A DNA stretch of 64,000 nt from Diphasiastrum complanatum (GCA_029204225.1 CM055104.1:53216020-53280019), one strand, 5' to 3'; positions 44,216 to 55,830 are shown, counted from the stretch's first letter. Notes: a model not told the origin generated them from the sequence alone. A program made the numbers and translations.

Positions 44216-47200
44216 TTGCACATGCCTACAAATTTTTGTTCAGAACTGATCAGCCAAACTACTATTCATTGTAATGGACCCACCAAATTCACCTATAATT
44301 TGGCTGAATTCGATTCATTCCTCACTTGTGCTAGCGAAGCTCTTGCGAATTTTTCTTGCGACCAAAGCCTTCCAAATTTCATGCATTGCCTTCTGATACA
44401 CTTTCACGCGTTTATAATTCCTTTCTGATCATCATTTCTTCTACCAATACTTCCCAGTCTCCGCGCTATACTATCCATCATGATATCCCATCTGCAACGG
44501 ACATCATGATTCTTCCTAGCACAAGCATGGTCACTCAATGGATGACCCTTGCGGAGCCTCTACTCACTGTAATGGGAATTCATGAGAGAGCCTTTTCGGG
44601 TCGTATCAATATGGATTTCATCACTCTTGCCTTCGGTATGTGAAAGGAAGAGAATCCAAATTCTAGATCACTTTCCAGAGAGCCACACACAAGGTGTGTG
44701 TCATTGAGGCCGCCCTTGCAGCCCTAGGAATATCATCTAGTACGCAGGCCTCACCCAATCACAAGCACGCCAAACAGGCCATCAAGCCATTTATTGACCT
44801 CACCAACGATCTGCACTGCACCAATGATGGCTACCTTTTAGAAGCCATCACTGAGCCTTCTATCCACGCAGCTGCCCAGCTATTGAATAATTTCCTGATG
44901 GTTGGCAACCTCAGAAAGACTGCCACATCTCAAATCCTTCCCAGGATAGTGGAATCCCACACTAAGATGGCCAAAGCCCCTCTTGAACCATATAAGTGGT
45001 TCAAGACTGTTTCCGGTGAGCTCAAACGAGCTATTAAGGTCAATACTAAACAACAGTTTGCTGCTGGCTCTTTATTGTCCCTTTTAGCCGCTTCTCACTT
45101 AGAAAACAGAATCCATGGCTTCCACCTGGATTATGTGCTTTCGGTCTATGAAGAAGCACCGGCAGAATCATCCCATTAGGCCTCAAGCTCTCATAGTTGT
45201 CATCGTCCACGCAGCGAGATCGTAATTACTGACTCACCTTCCGCGTCACGACATCGCACTAGGCATACCTCGTCAGCTGCGCTTCCACCCCCTGCTGTTG
45301 TTTGCACTGAACTTTCCATCTCCCTAGCCTCTGATGCATCCCTCACCTCTGCTCCCATACAAGAAAAGTCTGTGACCATTGGGCCTACCATTCCCATCAA
45401 AGCTGCCCAGGCCGCCTCACCCCCGCACACCCGCCACCTCACCAAACACACAGTTCTTTATGGATATGTTGGATGATTCTGACCCCCTTGGGGCCACCGA
45501 AATCTTTGAAATGCCCTAGAGCCCAGCGCCCTTTGAACCCCAATTCCCCGAAAGAAAATTCGGACATATCCATGAATCTACTGTTGGTGTCGAAGATGCC
45601 AGCCAACAACCTCACACACAAGGTAGCCCAGCCACACTTCGGGTCGTCACAACTGTAAAATCACAAAAACAGTTCGGCGCCACACTACCTGAAGGGTTTG
45701 AAGAAGAGGATATTACTGAAGTAGAAGAGACCGTGGCACCTATTCCACGCCAACCAAGGACAATACCATCAGGTCCTCCTGCTGCTACCGCCGCCACGAC
45801 CATCGATTCTGGTGATGCTCTAGGGTTGGTTTCAAGCCTTGGGCAAGTGATCCAGTCTATGCTGGATAAGAAGAAGGAAATGGAACAGAGAATCTCTGAT
45901 CTGGAGTCCAAAAACACTCTGATCAGCCAGAAAATTGTCCAGCTGGATTGGGAGTTGAAGATAGCCAAACAACATGAAGATAAGGCTGAAAGCGAAAAGA
46001 AGTTGGCCCAACAACAAGCTGATTGCCTGGAAAATTACATCAACTCCCTACAAAACACCCTGACAACTGCACATGATCAGGTAGATCAGACAGTGCAAGA
46101 TGCCAAGCAACAGGTGCAGCTGCTGGAGGGGCAATTACAGATGGCTGAACAAGATCGCACATGACTTCAAGGTGAATTGGATGCGACCACTCTTGAGCGT
46201 GATGTCTATTTGCAAACGCAAATACCCGATCATCCAGTCACACCAACGGACCTTGCGTATTTATTCAAAAAAGTGGAGACATGCAAAGTGGCCCTTCAGG
46301 GATTCCAAGGCCTCTTTGATAGGTTCAAAGGAGCAGCTTCAACCGAGTTGGCCAAGGCAAAAGAGACCATCACCGCCTATGGAAAGGCAGCTGCTCAAGT
46401 GTTGGAAGCCGGACCACAAATCCCCATCCCGGTCATGCCGCAATTCCTCCCCTGCGCCAAGAAGCTGTACCAATGGATACAAGGATTGATTTGAGCATGG
46501 ACCAGGGGAGGGGCTCCAGATATAGCAGATCAACCGCCAACCATACTGGCAGTACAAGCGAGTCCATCCTCATCAAGGACAAGACCTCTATTCAGAAGGC
46601 CGATCAACGTTGAGGACCAAATCCAGACCTTCTTAAAGCAACATTCGCATGAGTCCTCGCATGGTGGATGTGTTCTGAAATTTAAGACCTTCGAGATCGA
46701 GGTCAGCAAAGAGTTGGACATAATACCTGCACTAGTAGAGCAGCCGGCATGGAGAATCACGGTTTTTGAGAAAACCTCGGAATCAATTAGGAGTTACGTT
46801 GCCAGCCCTCGCCAGTTGCGGGTAGATCCCTATTACGTGCCAATGCCGCGAAGAAATAAATGGAAAGATTTGGGGTGGGCTATGGACAAAAGCACCATCT
46901 GTACGCCCAATTGGCCAACCATCCATCAGCCTTACAGTTGGACCATTTCAGTGGACTTCTGCCATGCTTTACAAGCATATAAGCAAGAGTATGTCCACTC
47001 TCCAGATCCAACCGTGCGACAATCGGCAATGTTTGCTAAAGATCTAACTCTGTTGGCGTCAGTGGCAACCAGATGGGACGATTGCCTCCCTCCTCTAGCA
47101 TTCGCTCCAAAGAAGCCGATGGCCTCAGAGCAAATCAAAGATCAGTTGTTGGTTGCTCGTTTATATTTTTGTGCGGCAATGATGGGAGGCTCCTGAGAAT

Positions 47201-47354
47201 CATGCTTCACATCATGGACAACCTCCAAGTGGATGCCCACCGTTGTTTCCTGCCACACAATTTGGATTTTAATACTGCACGTCTCGATTTTATGGAGAAG
47301 GTGCAGCATCATTTAATCAAGATTCGGCGCGAAGCCAATAAAAGTCTCCAATAA
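44216..47354 (+). pseudogene. ORF3 region of gypsy element G2, unknown function, coiled-coil middle
   Basis: This is the longest copy of the extra frame, split by stops and shifts. Part 1 (44216-45179) matches G1 ORF3: ILPSTSMVTQWMTLAEPLL, INMDFITLA, AAQLLNNFLMVGN, ending LDYVLSVYEEAP. The presumed start codon is changed from ATG to ATT (44434). Part 2 is Pro/Ser-rich (45180-45730). Part 3 (45733-46164) is a strongly predicted coiled coil by eye, with heptad-like MEQRISDLESKNTLISQKIV and LLEGQLQMAEQD. Part 4 (46177-46494) continues charged and helical. Part 5 (46714-47196) has RRNKWKDLGWAMDK and NWPTIHQPYSWTI. It ends before the polypurine tract. I recognise no family. Architecture (globular, Pro-rich, coiled coil, aromatic C-terminus) is unlike gag or pol. 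Confidence 0.6.
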
Positions 47355-47392
47355 CTGCATATTGCAGGTGTCGTAGGACCGCCACCAGTTTT

Positions 47393-47404
47393 GGTGGGGG
47401 ATAC
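47393..47404 (+). other. Polypurine tract of G2
   Basis: ggtgggggatac directly precedes the TG of the 3' LTR, the expected position for the plus-strand primer. Confidence 0.75.
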
Positions 47405-47712
47405 TGTTGGAGGGTTTGTGGATCTCAAGGCCACCCTAACCCTAGTTAATAAGTGAGAGGGATTTGGCACCTTGTGTGTGTAAGTCCAACCCGATGTCAC
47501 ACAGTTATTTGATTGATTAGTTAAAAGTTAATAAAAGGACTTTAGGCCTTTTTGCGGGACTTTTAATGTCGTAGGGCCTAAATGTCAAGTTAGTGAATAA
47601 AGTTGGGTTTCTCTCCAATTTTTATGGTTCCCACACTTTTTTAAATTTGAATAAAAAGAGAGGCAAGACTAGACCAATAGGATTCAGAGGCCAGGGTCCT
47701 CCTCTCTACTAC
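47405..47712 (+). mobile_element. 3' LTR of G2, truncated
   Basis: The first about 308 bp match 35777-36084 of the 5' LTR with few substitutions and no large gaps. It stops abruptly after cctcctctctacta, where an integrase fragment of a related element (G3) begins. The remaining about 450 bp of the LTR are gone. Confidence 0.9.
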
Positions 47713-47719
47713 AAAAAGG

Positions 47720-48619
47720 GACACAGTACTGCACCCGGTCTTAGCCCAAGCACCATTCGAAAAGTGGGGATTGGATTACATCGGTCCAATTCACCCAGCA
47801 ACAAGGAGTTCCCAGGCTCGATACATAATCGTAGCCACAGACTATCTCACCAAGTGGGTCGAAGCCAAGGCAGTAAGAGTAGCTGATGCTAGGACCACTG
47901 CCAAGTTCCTTTATGAAAATATCATTGTGCACTTTGGATGCTCGGTGGAGCTAGTCAACGATCGCAGAAGTCATTTCATCAATGAGACCATCAAGGTCCT
48001 GTTGGAGGAATTCTTCATGATCCATATAACCAGTATGACTTATTATCCTTGTTGTAATGGGCAAGCAGAATCATCCAATAAGATCCTATGTAGCGTGCTC
48101 ACGAAAATAGTTGAAGCTAGCAGATCAGATTGGGAACATAAGTTGCATGCTGCTCTGTGGGCATTCAGGACAGTTTATAAGGGAAGCACTTATCAAACAC
48201 CTTTCCAATTGATATGTGGTCAGGATGCTGTGATGCCAGTAGAGTTTTTAGTCCCTTCATTAAGAATTGCTACAATGCAACGTCTGAATGAATCCAAATC
48301 TCTACAACTACGCCACGAAGCTCTGCATAAACTCTGTGAAACACGCTTACTAGCTGTGCATGCACTGGCAGTTGAAAAGAAAAGACGCAAAGCATGGCAC
48401 GATCGCAGGTTACAAAAGAAGGATCTGCGCTTCAGAGATCTGGTCATGATGTATAAAACCAAGGCGATCAAGAGAAAATTAAAATTCACAAGCGAAGGTT
48501 CTTATTGGATCAAGAAAATTCTTAATCATGGAGCTGTGAATTTAGAGAAGCTAGATGGGACACCGTTCGATACACCCATCAACGGTAGTCGGTTGCACAA
48601 GTACTGGCCACCACAGTGA
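47720..48619 (+). pseudogene. Gypsy integrase fragment of G3
   Basis: The frame opens inside the integrase core (APFEKWGLDYIGPIHPATR) and is open to the end at 48619 (LHKYWPPQ, TGA). Catalytic D of VATDYLTKWVEA, D in VNDRRSHF and E in GQAESSNKIL are present; the N-terminal zinc module is cut off by the junction near 47715. It is related to but diverged from G1 and G2. The C-terminal part (KLKFTSEGSYWIKKI) is retained. Again there is no chromodomain. Confidence 0.85.
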
Positions 48620-49794
48620 GATAGATCCAAATTGGTGGTAGCATGTACAAAAAGCTATTCTGATAGGCCATCACCACTAGATTTAGGAAGATCAAGCCAA
48701 ATCAAGCTAGATCCATCAAGATTCGGCCGGATCTGGCAAGATCGGGGAAATCCATCAGGGTCCAAGGGGGATCCAGATCCATATGGGATCAAGAAGGAAG
48801 CAGATCATCAGATTATGCCAATAAGTCCACTAAATTTGCAGATCAGAGACCTCGATCTCACTAACTATGGCAAATTAAGGGCAAAATTCAACCAGAACTG
48901 ATGGATCTGCTATCAAATATCGATCAGAACTTCCAAAAAACTACTAGCAGTCAGATCAAGCATGGATGAAGCTGATTACCAGTTTGCAAAAGTTAAAAAT
49001 CAGATAATCTCAAGATCTCGTCAAAAAACACTCTAAAAGAGTATTTCTTTTGTGATGTTTTGGAGATCCCTTGGGAGATAGCTCTTGAAACTTCGACAGT
49101 CACTAGATCTGATCCAGATGCATCCATAAAAATCTCTGCAAGAGTTTTTGATGGAGGAATCATCATTTTTTAGTGTGTGAGAGGGTTCCCAGAAGCTGAA
49201 TCTTCAGAACCCTCACAGAGCATCAAGATCATCCTACCAACCCTTGCAAGGTGCCTAAATGGAATCAGAACAATGAAATTAGCCTACCTACATGGTCTGA
49301 TCTTGAAAATCCAATCAAGGAACATGCTGTGCGAGAGATAACTTCCTGCAAGAGTTGAACCCTCGCAGACAGTCTGAACTCTCGCAGAACCTTCGCAGGG
49401 TAGTCAAATCACCTTTTGAACTCTCGCAGACTTTCCTGAGGTCTTAGAATTTTATGAAGAAGGTCCCTGCCAAAATTTGGGTGGAACTGAACAAGGGAAA
49501 GTGGATTTCACCTAATACGCACTCTAAATTCCGCTATATAAGGGCTGATTTCGAGTCATTTGTCACCTTTGTTGGCGAAGCTCTACTCAAATTTTTACTG
49601 AAATTTTCAAGTTCTCTGTTTGTGACCAAACTTTCTACAAGCTATCATCTACTCATACTGAACACAAATCTACGCTCTGAACTACAGTTTTTGCCATCCA
49701 ACACTCGTTATTCATAGTTTTTTGTCGTTTCCACACCTTTTTACCTTTTCCATCATTTTTTCTACTTTTTCGCCGTTTAACTATCACTGCAAAC
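48620..49794 (+). other. G3 spacer between integrase and ORF3
   Basis: About 1.2 kb. It contains repeated words such as gatccatcaag, gatcaag and, at 49340-49440, a cluster of ctcgcag words (ccctcgcag, actctcgcag twice, accttcgcag), probably the counterpart of the ccttcgcc cluster of G1/G2. An open stretch (49454-49717) encodes RADFESFVTFVGEALLKF, similar to EFDSFLTCASEALANF upstream of ORF3 in G1/G2. A TATA-like ctatataagg is at 49534. Confidence 0.6.
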
Positions 49795-50804
49795 ATGGCC
49801 TCCTCATCCTCTGAAGACTCTGGCACCAAGCAGGTGATCCAGCGTGAAATCCCCTCAGCCACACAGATTTGGCCCTTACCCTCTAACTCTCTGATTCAAC
49901 CATGGCTTCAGACAGCCGACCCACTTCTTGGGGCAATGAGATTTTTCTCGGCACTTTTCCATTCTAAGATTAACATGGGCCTCACCCTTCACGCTTACGC
50001 CACCTGGGACGCGTCGAAGACACGCTTCCACTTCCTGTACCAAGGTACCACCATGTACAAAGTCAGGATTACCGCAAACTCGATGGTCACCATTGGTATT
50101 ATGTCCGGTGATTGTCAGCCCATCTCCCATCGTCAGGCCAAAACTCTGATCAAAACTTTTGTCACCCAAACTGCACCAAAAATTCCAATCCAGACTAACA
50201 ATGATTACTTGATGGATGCTGTCACGGAACCTGTCATTCAGGTGGCTGTGCATCTGTTGAACAACTTTCTGGTTGTTTTAACATTTCGCAAGGACAGAAT
50301 CCAGTCCAAGGTGTTGAGTCAGATAGTGGAATCCTTTCTGGCATTCCCTGGCCCCTCAGTTTTGCCATACGACTGGCATAGCTTTCTCATTCGTGAACTA
50401 ACCATCTCCATCAAACCCAACAACCGTGAGCGTATCGCAGCAGACCCTTGTTGTGTAATTTTGCCTATGCACTTCTTGAGGCGAAAGTGCGTGGTTTCCA
50501 CCGCTCGACCATTTTGTCTTCCATCGTGTCGCACACTAACCTCTATCCGCCATCTGTAGCATCCACCTCCTCCCAACCTGCAGTTATTGATACAACGACC
50601 AGCAAACGAATGCGTGGCGCCACCTCTTCATCTTCATCTCCACCTACTACCCGAAGACGCACAACCACCACCGCACTAACCACTCCATCAACCACCGCCA
50701 CTTCTTCTTTTGTGCAACCCTCCACTCCTGTCTCTGTTGTCACTACCCCTTTTTCTATTTTATCGGCGCAAGAGAGATATCCTCTCTCACGAATAAATTG
50801 GTAA
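49795..50804 (+). pseudogene. ORF3 of gypsy element G3, truncated
   Basis: A frame of 254 codons starts at ATG 49795 (MASSSSEDSG). It aligns with G1 ORF3 from MSSTDTS: REIPSATQIWPLPSNSLIQP, ADPLLGAMRFF, INMGLTLHA, then FHFLYQGTTMYKVRI against FYITFQGATHKVRV, and AVHLLNNFLVV against AAQLLNNFPMV. A frameshift near 50450 moves the reading to frame 50448-50804 (FAYALLEAKVRGF, then Thr/Ser/Pro-rich). It is truncated at about 50770 before the coiled-coil part. Divergence from G1/G2 is high but the residue order is kept, which suggests the protein was under selection while the family was active. Confidence 0.65.
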
Positions 50805-51084
50805 TTACCTAATGCTTGCGACCTCTGTATTTGTGTCTGTGATAGTATGTGTCTATTACTGCATGACTCACACTCATCAACAACTAATGCATCCAAATTA
50901 GCCAACTCATCTCTCTCGTTTATGTTGTTTATATAGGAGCAGAGAAAGTTAGTTTATGGTAATCATTAGTGATTACAAGAACTGGTTTAAGCTCGCTTTA
51001 ATGGCTTCCAGTTGTGTGTCGTCGTCGTCCGTAGAGTCCGTTCTCCATGCTGGTACTTCATTGATCTTGCCAGTGCTTCGGTCG
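50805..51084. other. Unassigned short stretch
   Basis: It has a TATA-like gtttatataggagc (about 50929). It may be part of an LTR belonging to the minus-strand copia element at 51.9-53.7 kb, but no pair is present. Confidence 0.3.
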
Positions 51085-51870
51085 TGAAGATCCGCCATTT
51101 TTGCAGCAGTCTTTGCAGTTTTCTGTGACCATAATCGTCTCTCTATAGTGCATTTTGCGGTCGTGAAGGTTCTTTAGCAAGCAACCGCAGATAGACCGTA
51201 GCAGGGATCCTGCAGTGCTCGGGCGGTTCATCTCTTCGAGAGGAGAGAACCATTGTGAACCATATTTGTTGACTCTACGGTGGCCTTCGATCAGCTTGCT
51301 TTGTAGGTGACCGTAAGCTCTAGCTTGGCGGTTGCCTTCGGTTTACTTTGCATGTGACCACAAGTTTCATCTTGCGGTGTCTTGGCGGTTTCTTGTTGTG
51401 AGTCATTGTCTTCGTAAGTGTTGACCTTCGATTTCCTTCGGTTTGCTAAAGCATCGCAATGGACCGTAGGTTGGAGTGTTGCAGTTCATTGTGGTGGCCT
51501 TTGTTGCCTTCGTTGCTTTGCTTTCACAGCTGCCTTAGGCTGGGTTTTGTTTTGTTGGTCTTCGCTTATGACCGCAACATTGACCCTTGCAGTGCAATGT
51601 GGTTGTAGTTTCGTTTGGTTTACTTCGACTTCATAATGGACCATATGTAGGACTTTACAGTGCCTTTGTTGAAACCATTTGCAGAAGTTTGCGATTGCTT
51701 GCGGTGGCCTTCATCGAAACCGTTTGCATTGCTGTTGCGGTTGTTTACGGTTTCTGTCTATGGGCAGTTTTCGTGTATTTCTGCAGAGAAAGTCTGTTGG
51801 CCTTTCACGAGTACTTATAAAAGCATTGGTTCATAAGCTAGCAATGCTTTGTGGGTAGAAACTTCATGTT
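51085..51870 (+). mobile_element. TGAAGA...TCTTCA insertion, long form (about 786 bp)
   Basis: It begins tgaagatccgcc and ends gtttcttca, and interrupts the copia RNase H frame, which resumes at about 51875 (minus strand SSIEAEYITTCQASK). The ends match those of the short form at 52579-52806, including gctagcaa-gctttgtgg before the right end. The interior repeats gcggttgccttcg, gaccgtag and gtttgc words many times. No coding capacity and no clear target duplication. TG...CA ends with TGAAGA/TCTTCA inverted termini fit a solo LTR or small non-autonomous element. Confidence 0.5.
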
Positions 51871-53700
51871 TCTTCAGATCTAAATAGCTTATTTCGAAGC
51901 TTGGCATGTTGTGATGTACTCTGCCTCGATTGAAGACATTGTGATAGATTTCTGCTTTTTCTAATTCCATGAAATTGGTCCCCCTGCCAAAAAGAAACAA
52001 AACCCAGAGGTAGATCTTCTGAGTCGGAGTAGCCTCGAAGAACCATTGGGTTGATAGCATTTCCATCATAGGACAATGTTTGATCTATACTATCTCGAAT
52101 ATATTTCATCACTCTCTTCAATGCTTTCCAATGTAAGATCTTGGGATTAGACATGAATTGACTCAATGTGCTGACAATGTATGCAAGGTCTAGTCTGGTG
52201 CATAACATGGCATACATCAGAGATCCTACTAGTGAGTGATAAGGATACTTTGACAAGTCGAGTCTCTCACTTTCGGTGTCGGCACATGAAGCTTTGGTCA
52301 ATATCATACCCGGGTCCATAGGTGTATCAACTGGTTTGCAATCAGACGTGTGAAATTTTTCTAGAACATTCTCTAGATATTTCTACTAGCTAAGATAAGT
52401 TTTCTTATGTAATCTATCTCTAGTAATGTGCATTCCTAACAACCAATGAACAGTGCATAAGTCAGTCATGTTGAATTCCCTCGACAAATCACTCTTAGTA
52501 GTGTGTAGCAAGGATGTGTCATTAGACAGAATAAGTGCATCATCTATGTATATGTTGAGAACTTTCTTTGTACTTTGAAGCATGAAGATCCGCGCCTTTC
52601 GATCTTCGTGTCTTCTTCTGCCTTTGGCCTTGCCATTGAGTTCCTCTGGGTCCACAAACATTTCATCTTCGTGTTCGGATATCCTTCAGTCCCTTTGGCT
52701 ATTCAGTCCTCGAAGCTCTTCATGTCTGGGCAGCTCCCTTGCGTTTCTACAGACTTGAGCTCAAACGCTAGCAAAGCTTTGTGGCTTGAAACGTTTTGTT
52801 TCTTCAGTATAGAGCTATGTAAACTGGATTGACACCTGTGCGTTTGGAATAAACATTACAATCAGCTGAGTTGTTTGCAAATCCTGATTGAATGAGATAA
52901 GCATTGATTCATTCGAACCAAGCCCTTGCAGCTTGCTTCAAACCGTAGATTTCTTTGTGTAGTCTGCACACTTTGTGCTCTTGGCCTTTGACTTTGAAAC
53001 CTTGAAATTGAAACCTCTTCGACATACCCATTGAGAAAAGCTGTTTTGACATCCATTAGATGCATTTCGAGGTCTTCGGCAGTTGCAAGTGCAATGAGAG
53101 TCCTAATTGACTGCATTTTGACGACATGACTATATATTTCTTGGTAATCCACTCTTTGGATTTGAGTGAATCCTTTGGCCACCAAACTTGCATTCCATTT
53201 TGCAATGGAACCATTAGAGTTGATCTTCTTCTTGAAGACCCACTTGTTGTCGATAACTCTATTGTGAGTGGGGAAGTCGACCAAGGTCTAGGTTTGGTTT
53301 GTGAGTTGTACTCACTTTCCATTGCTTTGCGCCACTTCATAGCATCCTTAGAGTTGATTGCTTCGGCTAGGGTTTCTGGATCTCCAGATGAAGTCCAGAA
53401 ACATTGAGGTGTGCACCTCTCAGGCATTGTTCGAGTTCTCAAATATTTTCGAACAATTGGTTGACCATATTCGATTGGTGTCTCTTCCTGAATTTCCCCA
53501 GACTTGCTCGAGCTAGCTTGATATGGTCTTTCGACAGGTATTGTCGGTTGCTTGGCTTCTGTAGCTCGAATTTTGTTGGCTACTAGTTCTGTAGAAGGGA
53601 CATCATGAGTGGAAGATTCGATGTTGTGTAAGATAGGATGAAATGACACAACATCATTTATCGATGGTTTTCTAAAGTCGTAACTCCCGTGCACCAGCCA
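51871..53700 (-). pseudogene. Ty1/copia RT-RNase H, minus strand, interrupted
   Basis: From 53694 the minus strand shows the pre-RT region (AINSKDAMKWRKAMESEYNS), RT ([58 protein letters not shown]), a decayed LKQA-RAW stretch, the YIDDALIL catalytic box (about 52546), FNMTDLCTVHWLLGMHI, then LVGSLMYAMLCTRLDLAYIV and RNase H SSIEAEYITTCQASK at about 51900. Frameshifts occur near 53300 and 52980. A 228-bp TGAAGA element splits RT just before the YIDD box, and a related longer one ends the RNase H. No LTR pair is found. Confidence 0.85.
52579..52806 (+). mobile_element. TGAAGA...TCTTCA insertion, short form (about 228 bp)
   Basis: It begins tgaagatccgcg and ends gtttcttca, inside the copia RT between ...VYIALY and ...NIYIDDALIL (minus strand). 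Interior words (gatcttcgtg, cttcgtgttcgg) resemble the long form only loosely, but both terminal regions match. No 5-bp target duplication is visible. Confidence 0.5.
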
Positions 53701-55830
53701 TCACTAGTTGCGCTCAGCATCATGGCCTCCCTCGTTGGAAAAACCAGCTTCCTCCCAGCCTCCATTAGGGCGAATCGACCTTCTCAATTTTTTCAAAAAA
53801 TTAGGCTTGTTGCTTGTGCACCTCCTTCTCCATTGCTACCTTTGTTGGAAATCGATTGCACCAAGGCTACACTGGTTCTAAAAACTGCTATTATCTTTGC
53901 ATCAAATTGCATCTTTACCACTTATTATTGAAGCTTCAAATGTCCAAAGAGAAGGTGAAGATGACCTTACACAAGTAGCCTTCCAACCATATTCATAGCA
54001 GAAGAACACATGCAAACAACTGAAATCAATCAAACATTTGAGCTTTGATCTCTAGCAACTAGGCAAAGGCAGAGAGAGGTCAGATTATCAAAGAGCACTC
54101 TACCACCAACTTCAAAAAGCATGCTTCAATACAGGAATTAGTAATATCATATTCGAACTTCTCTTGAGAAATCAACACTCCAATCTAGGATGCAAATCCA
54201 AAATGCTTCCAACTTCATTATGATGTAAAGCTTCCCATCCAAGGCCGCATCTTAGCCTTGCTATGATACCAATGTAATGACCACTAGGAAGTTCCCTAAG
54301 ATGAGGATAGGAAATCACAACATGAGACATGTAGGAGCAAAGCCACCCATCCAAACCTAGATCAACTTAGGATCTAGCCCTCCACCCATGCCATGTGAAT
54401 GCTTGAGGAGAAGAGAGAAACTGGTAACCTAAACCTAACATCTTGTTGTGGTAGGATTGAAGATCCATCGACCACATCCCATAAATCTTTCCTCTAACAT
54501 TATCATCTTCTTGCGATACTTCCACATATAGAAATCGTCGCCATTGAATTGCTCGATGAGTCTTTCGTGGTTTCAACCCTTGTCCAAGCCAATTTCGATG
54601 CTCTGAATTAAGAGATAAATAAACTACAAAGTATTGGATGTAGTTAGCTATAGACTAGCATCTGTCAAGACTAGAATCCAACCTTTAACCTTGTGATCTA
54701 TTGAGGCAACTTATACACTATGCATGTTTGTTGGTGATTACATTGTCATATAGTTCTTGTAGCACTTCAAATGGAAACAAAAAATTAGGTCACTATGGTT
54801 TGACATATGCACTGTGTATTGTACACCATCATAATCATACATGAATAACGATGTTCTGAATATAGTTGCCTTATACATTCCAAAATTTATTCTCTTGTGT
54901 GCACGTCACATAAAACTGAAAACATGGAGGTTTCATTTCATTGTCATGTACCTAAAAAACTATCATTTTGTTAGCAAAGAGTGAAACATCATAAAACCTT
55001 GGAAATAAGTTTCATGAACATGATGTATGACAACAATCAATCACATATTTCTACTAGTCAATGTTGTCAAGAGCACTTATATTAGATGCCGTTTATCAAA
55101 TCATAATGCAAATGTCAATAAATGTTAAGCCTACATTCTTAGAACTTGTGCAAATTATCCAAGTTTGATACAACTCAACAAAGACTCTTGACTCAAATAT
55201 AATCACATTTTTGTTCCAACATGAGGTTTGTCATTCACTTGTGCTATCTCACTTCAAACATGTGGATATTGGTAGCAGAGTAGTTTGAAATTGGTTCACA
55301 TGGTGAGAATGAACAACCCCGAACCATTAGCATCAATGTAGTTCACAACATGCTATATAAAGTACCATCATTTTTTGTCAACATGACTTGACAAAAGAAT
55401 TCCGTTTTTAAGCAAGATCATTTATTCTGGTAGCTTTGAATCAAACTAAGTTTGCTCTACAAAAAAACAATAAGATTGAACTATTTATAGAAAAAAAAAC
55501 GCAAAGCAATGATCAGAAATCAACAATGAGCAGCAAGTGACTAGTGATTTGTACGAAAATGAGCCTTCAAGGATGGGTTGTTGGGTCCCGTACGTAGTAT
55601 GTACAACAACCTTTAATGAAATTCAAGGAATTTTTGTTGAAAGGCTTGTAATCGACCTTTTTTTTTGTGGATTTGATACTCGGGCATATGATTCCCTCAA
55701 TTTTGCCCTGGTCTAGGTATATGATCAATATCTAGGATTTCTATACTGTACTGGTCTAGTTTTGATCAATGTATGTCCAATCTAATACTAGAGGCATCCT
55801 ATTATTTGGCGGTTATTTGATTTTTATGTA
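53701..55830. other. Unassigned DNA with a copia primer-site relic
   Basis: No supported gene. On the minus strand tggtatcatagc (54258-54269) differs by one base from the copia primer site, preceded by ...ggtcattacat; the region 54270-54600 could be the LTR of a lost element. The plus frame 53689-53931 (MASLVGKTSFLPASIRANRP) has a composition like a plastid transit peptide, but I cannot match it to a gene, so it is not called. Confidence 0.3.

Noticed and set aside
29267-47354. ORF3 as a retroviral envelope
   Set aside because: No signal peptide plus transmembrane anchor pattern is evident in the conserved part; position alone is not enough, so it is left as unknown.
51418-51820. Coding frames inside the 51.1-51.9 kb insertion
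   Set aside because: They follow from a repeated non-coding word (ttgccttcgg, gaccgta) and show no domain.
53689-53931. Small plus-strand frame with a transit-peptide-like start
   Set aside because: The composition suggests a plastid target sequence, but it runs opposite to a copia RT relic, has no recognised mature domain, and no exon continuation is visible.
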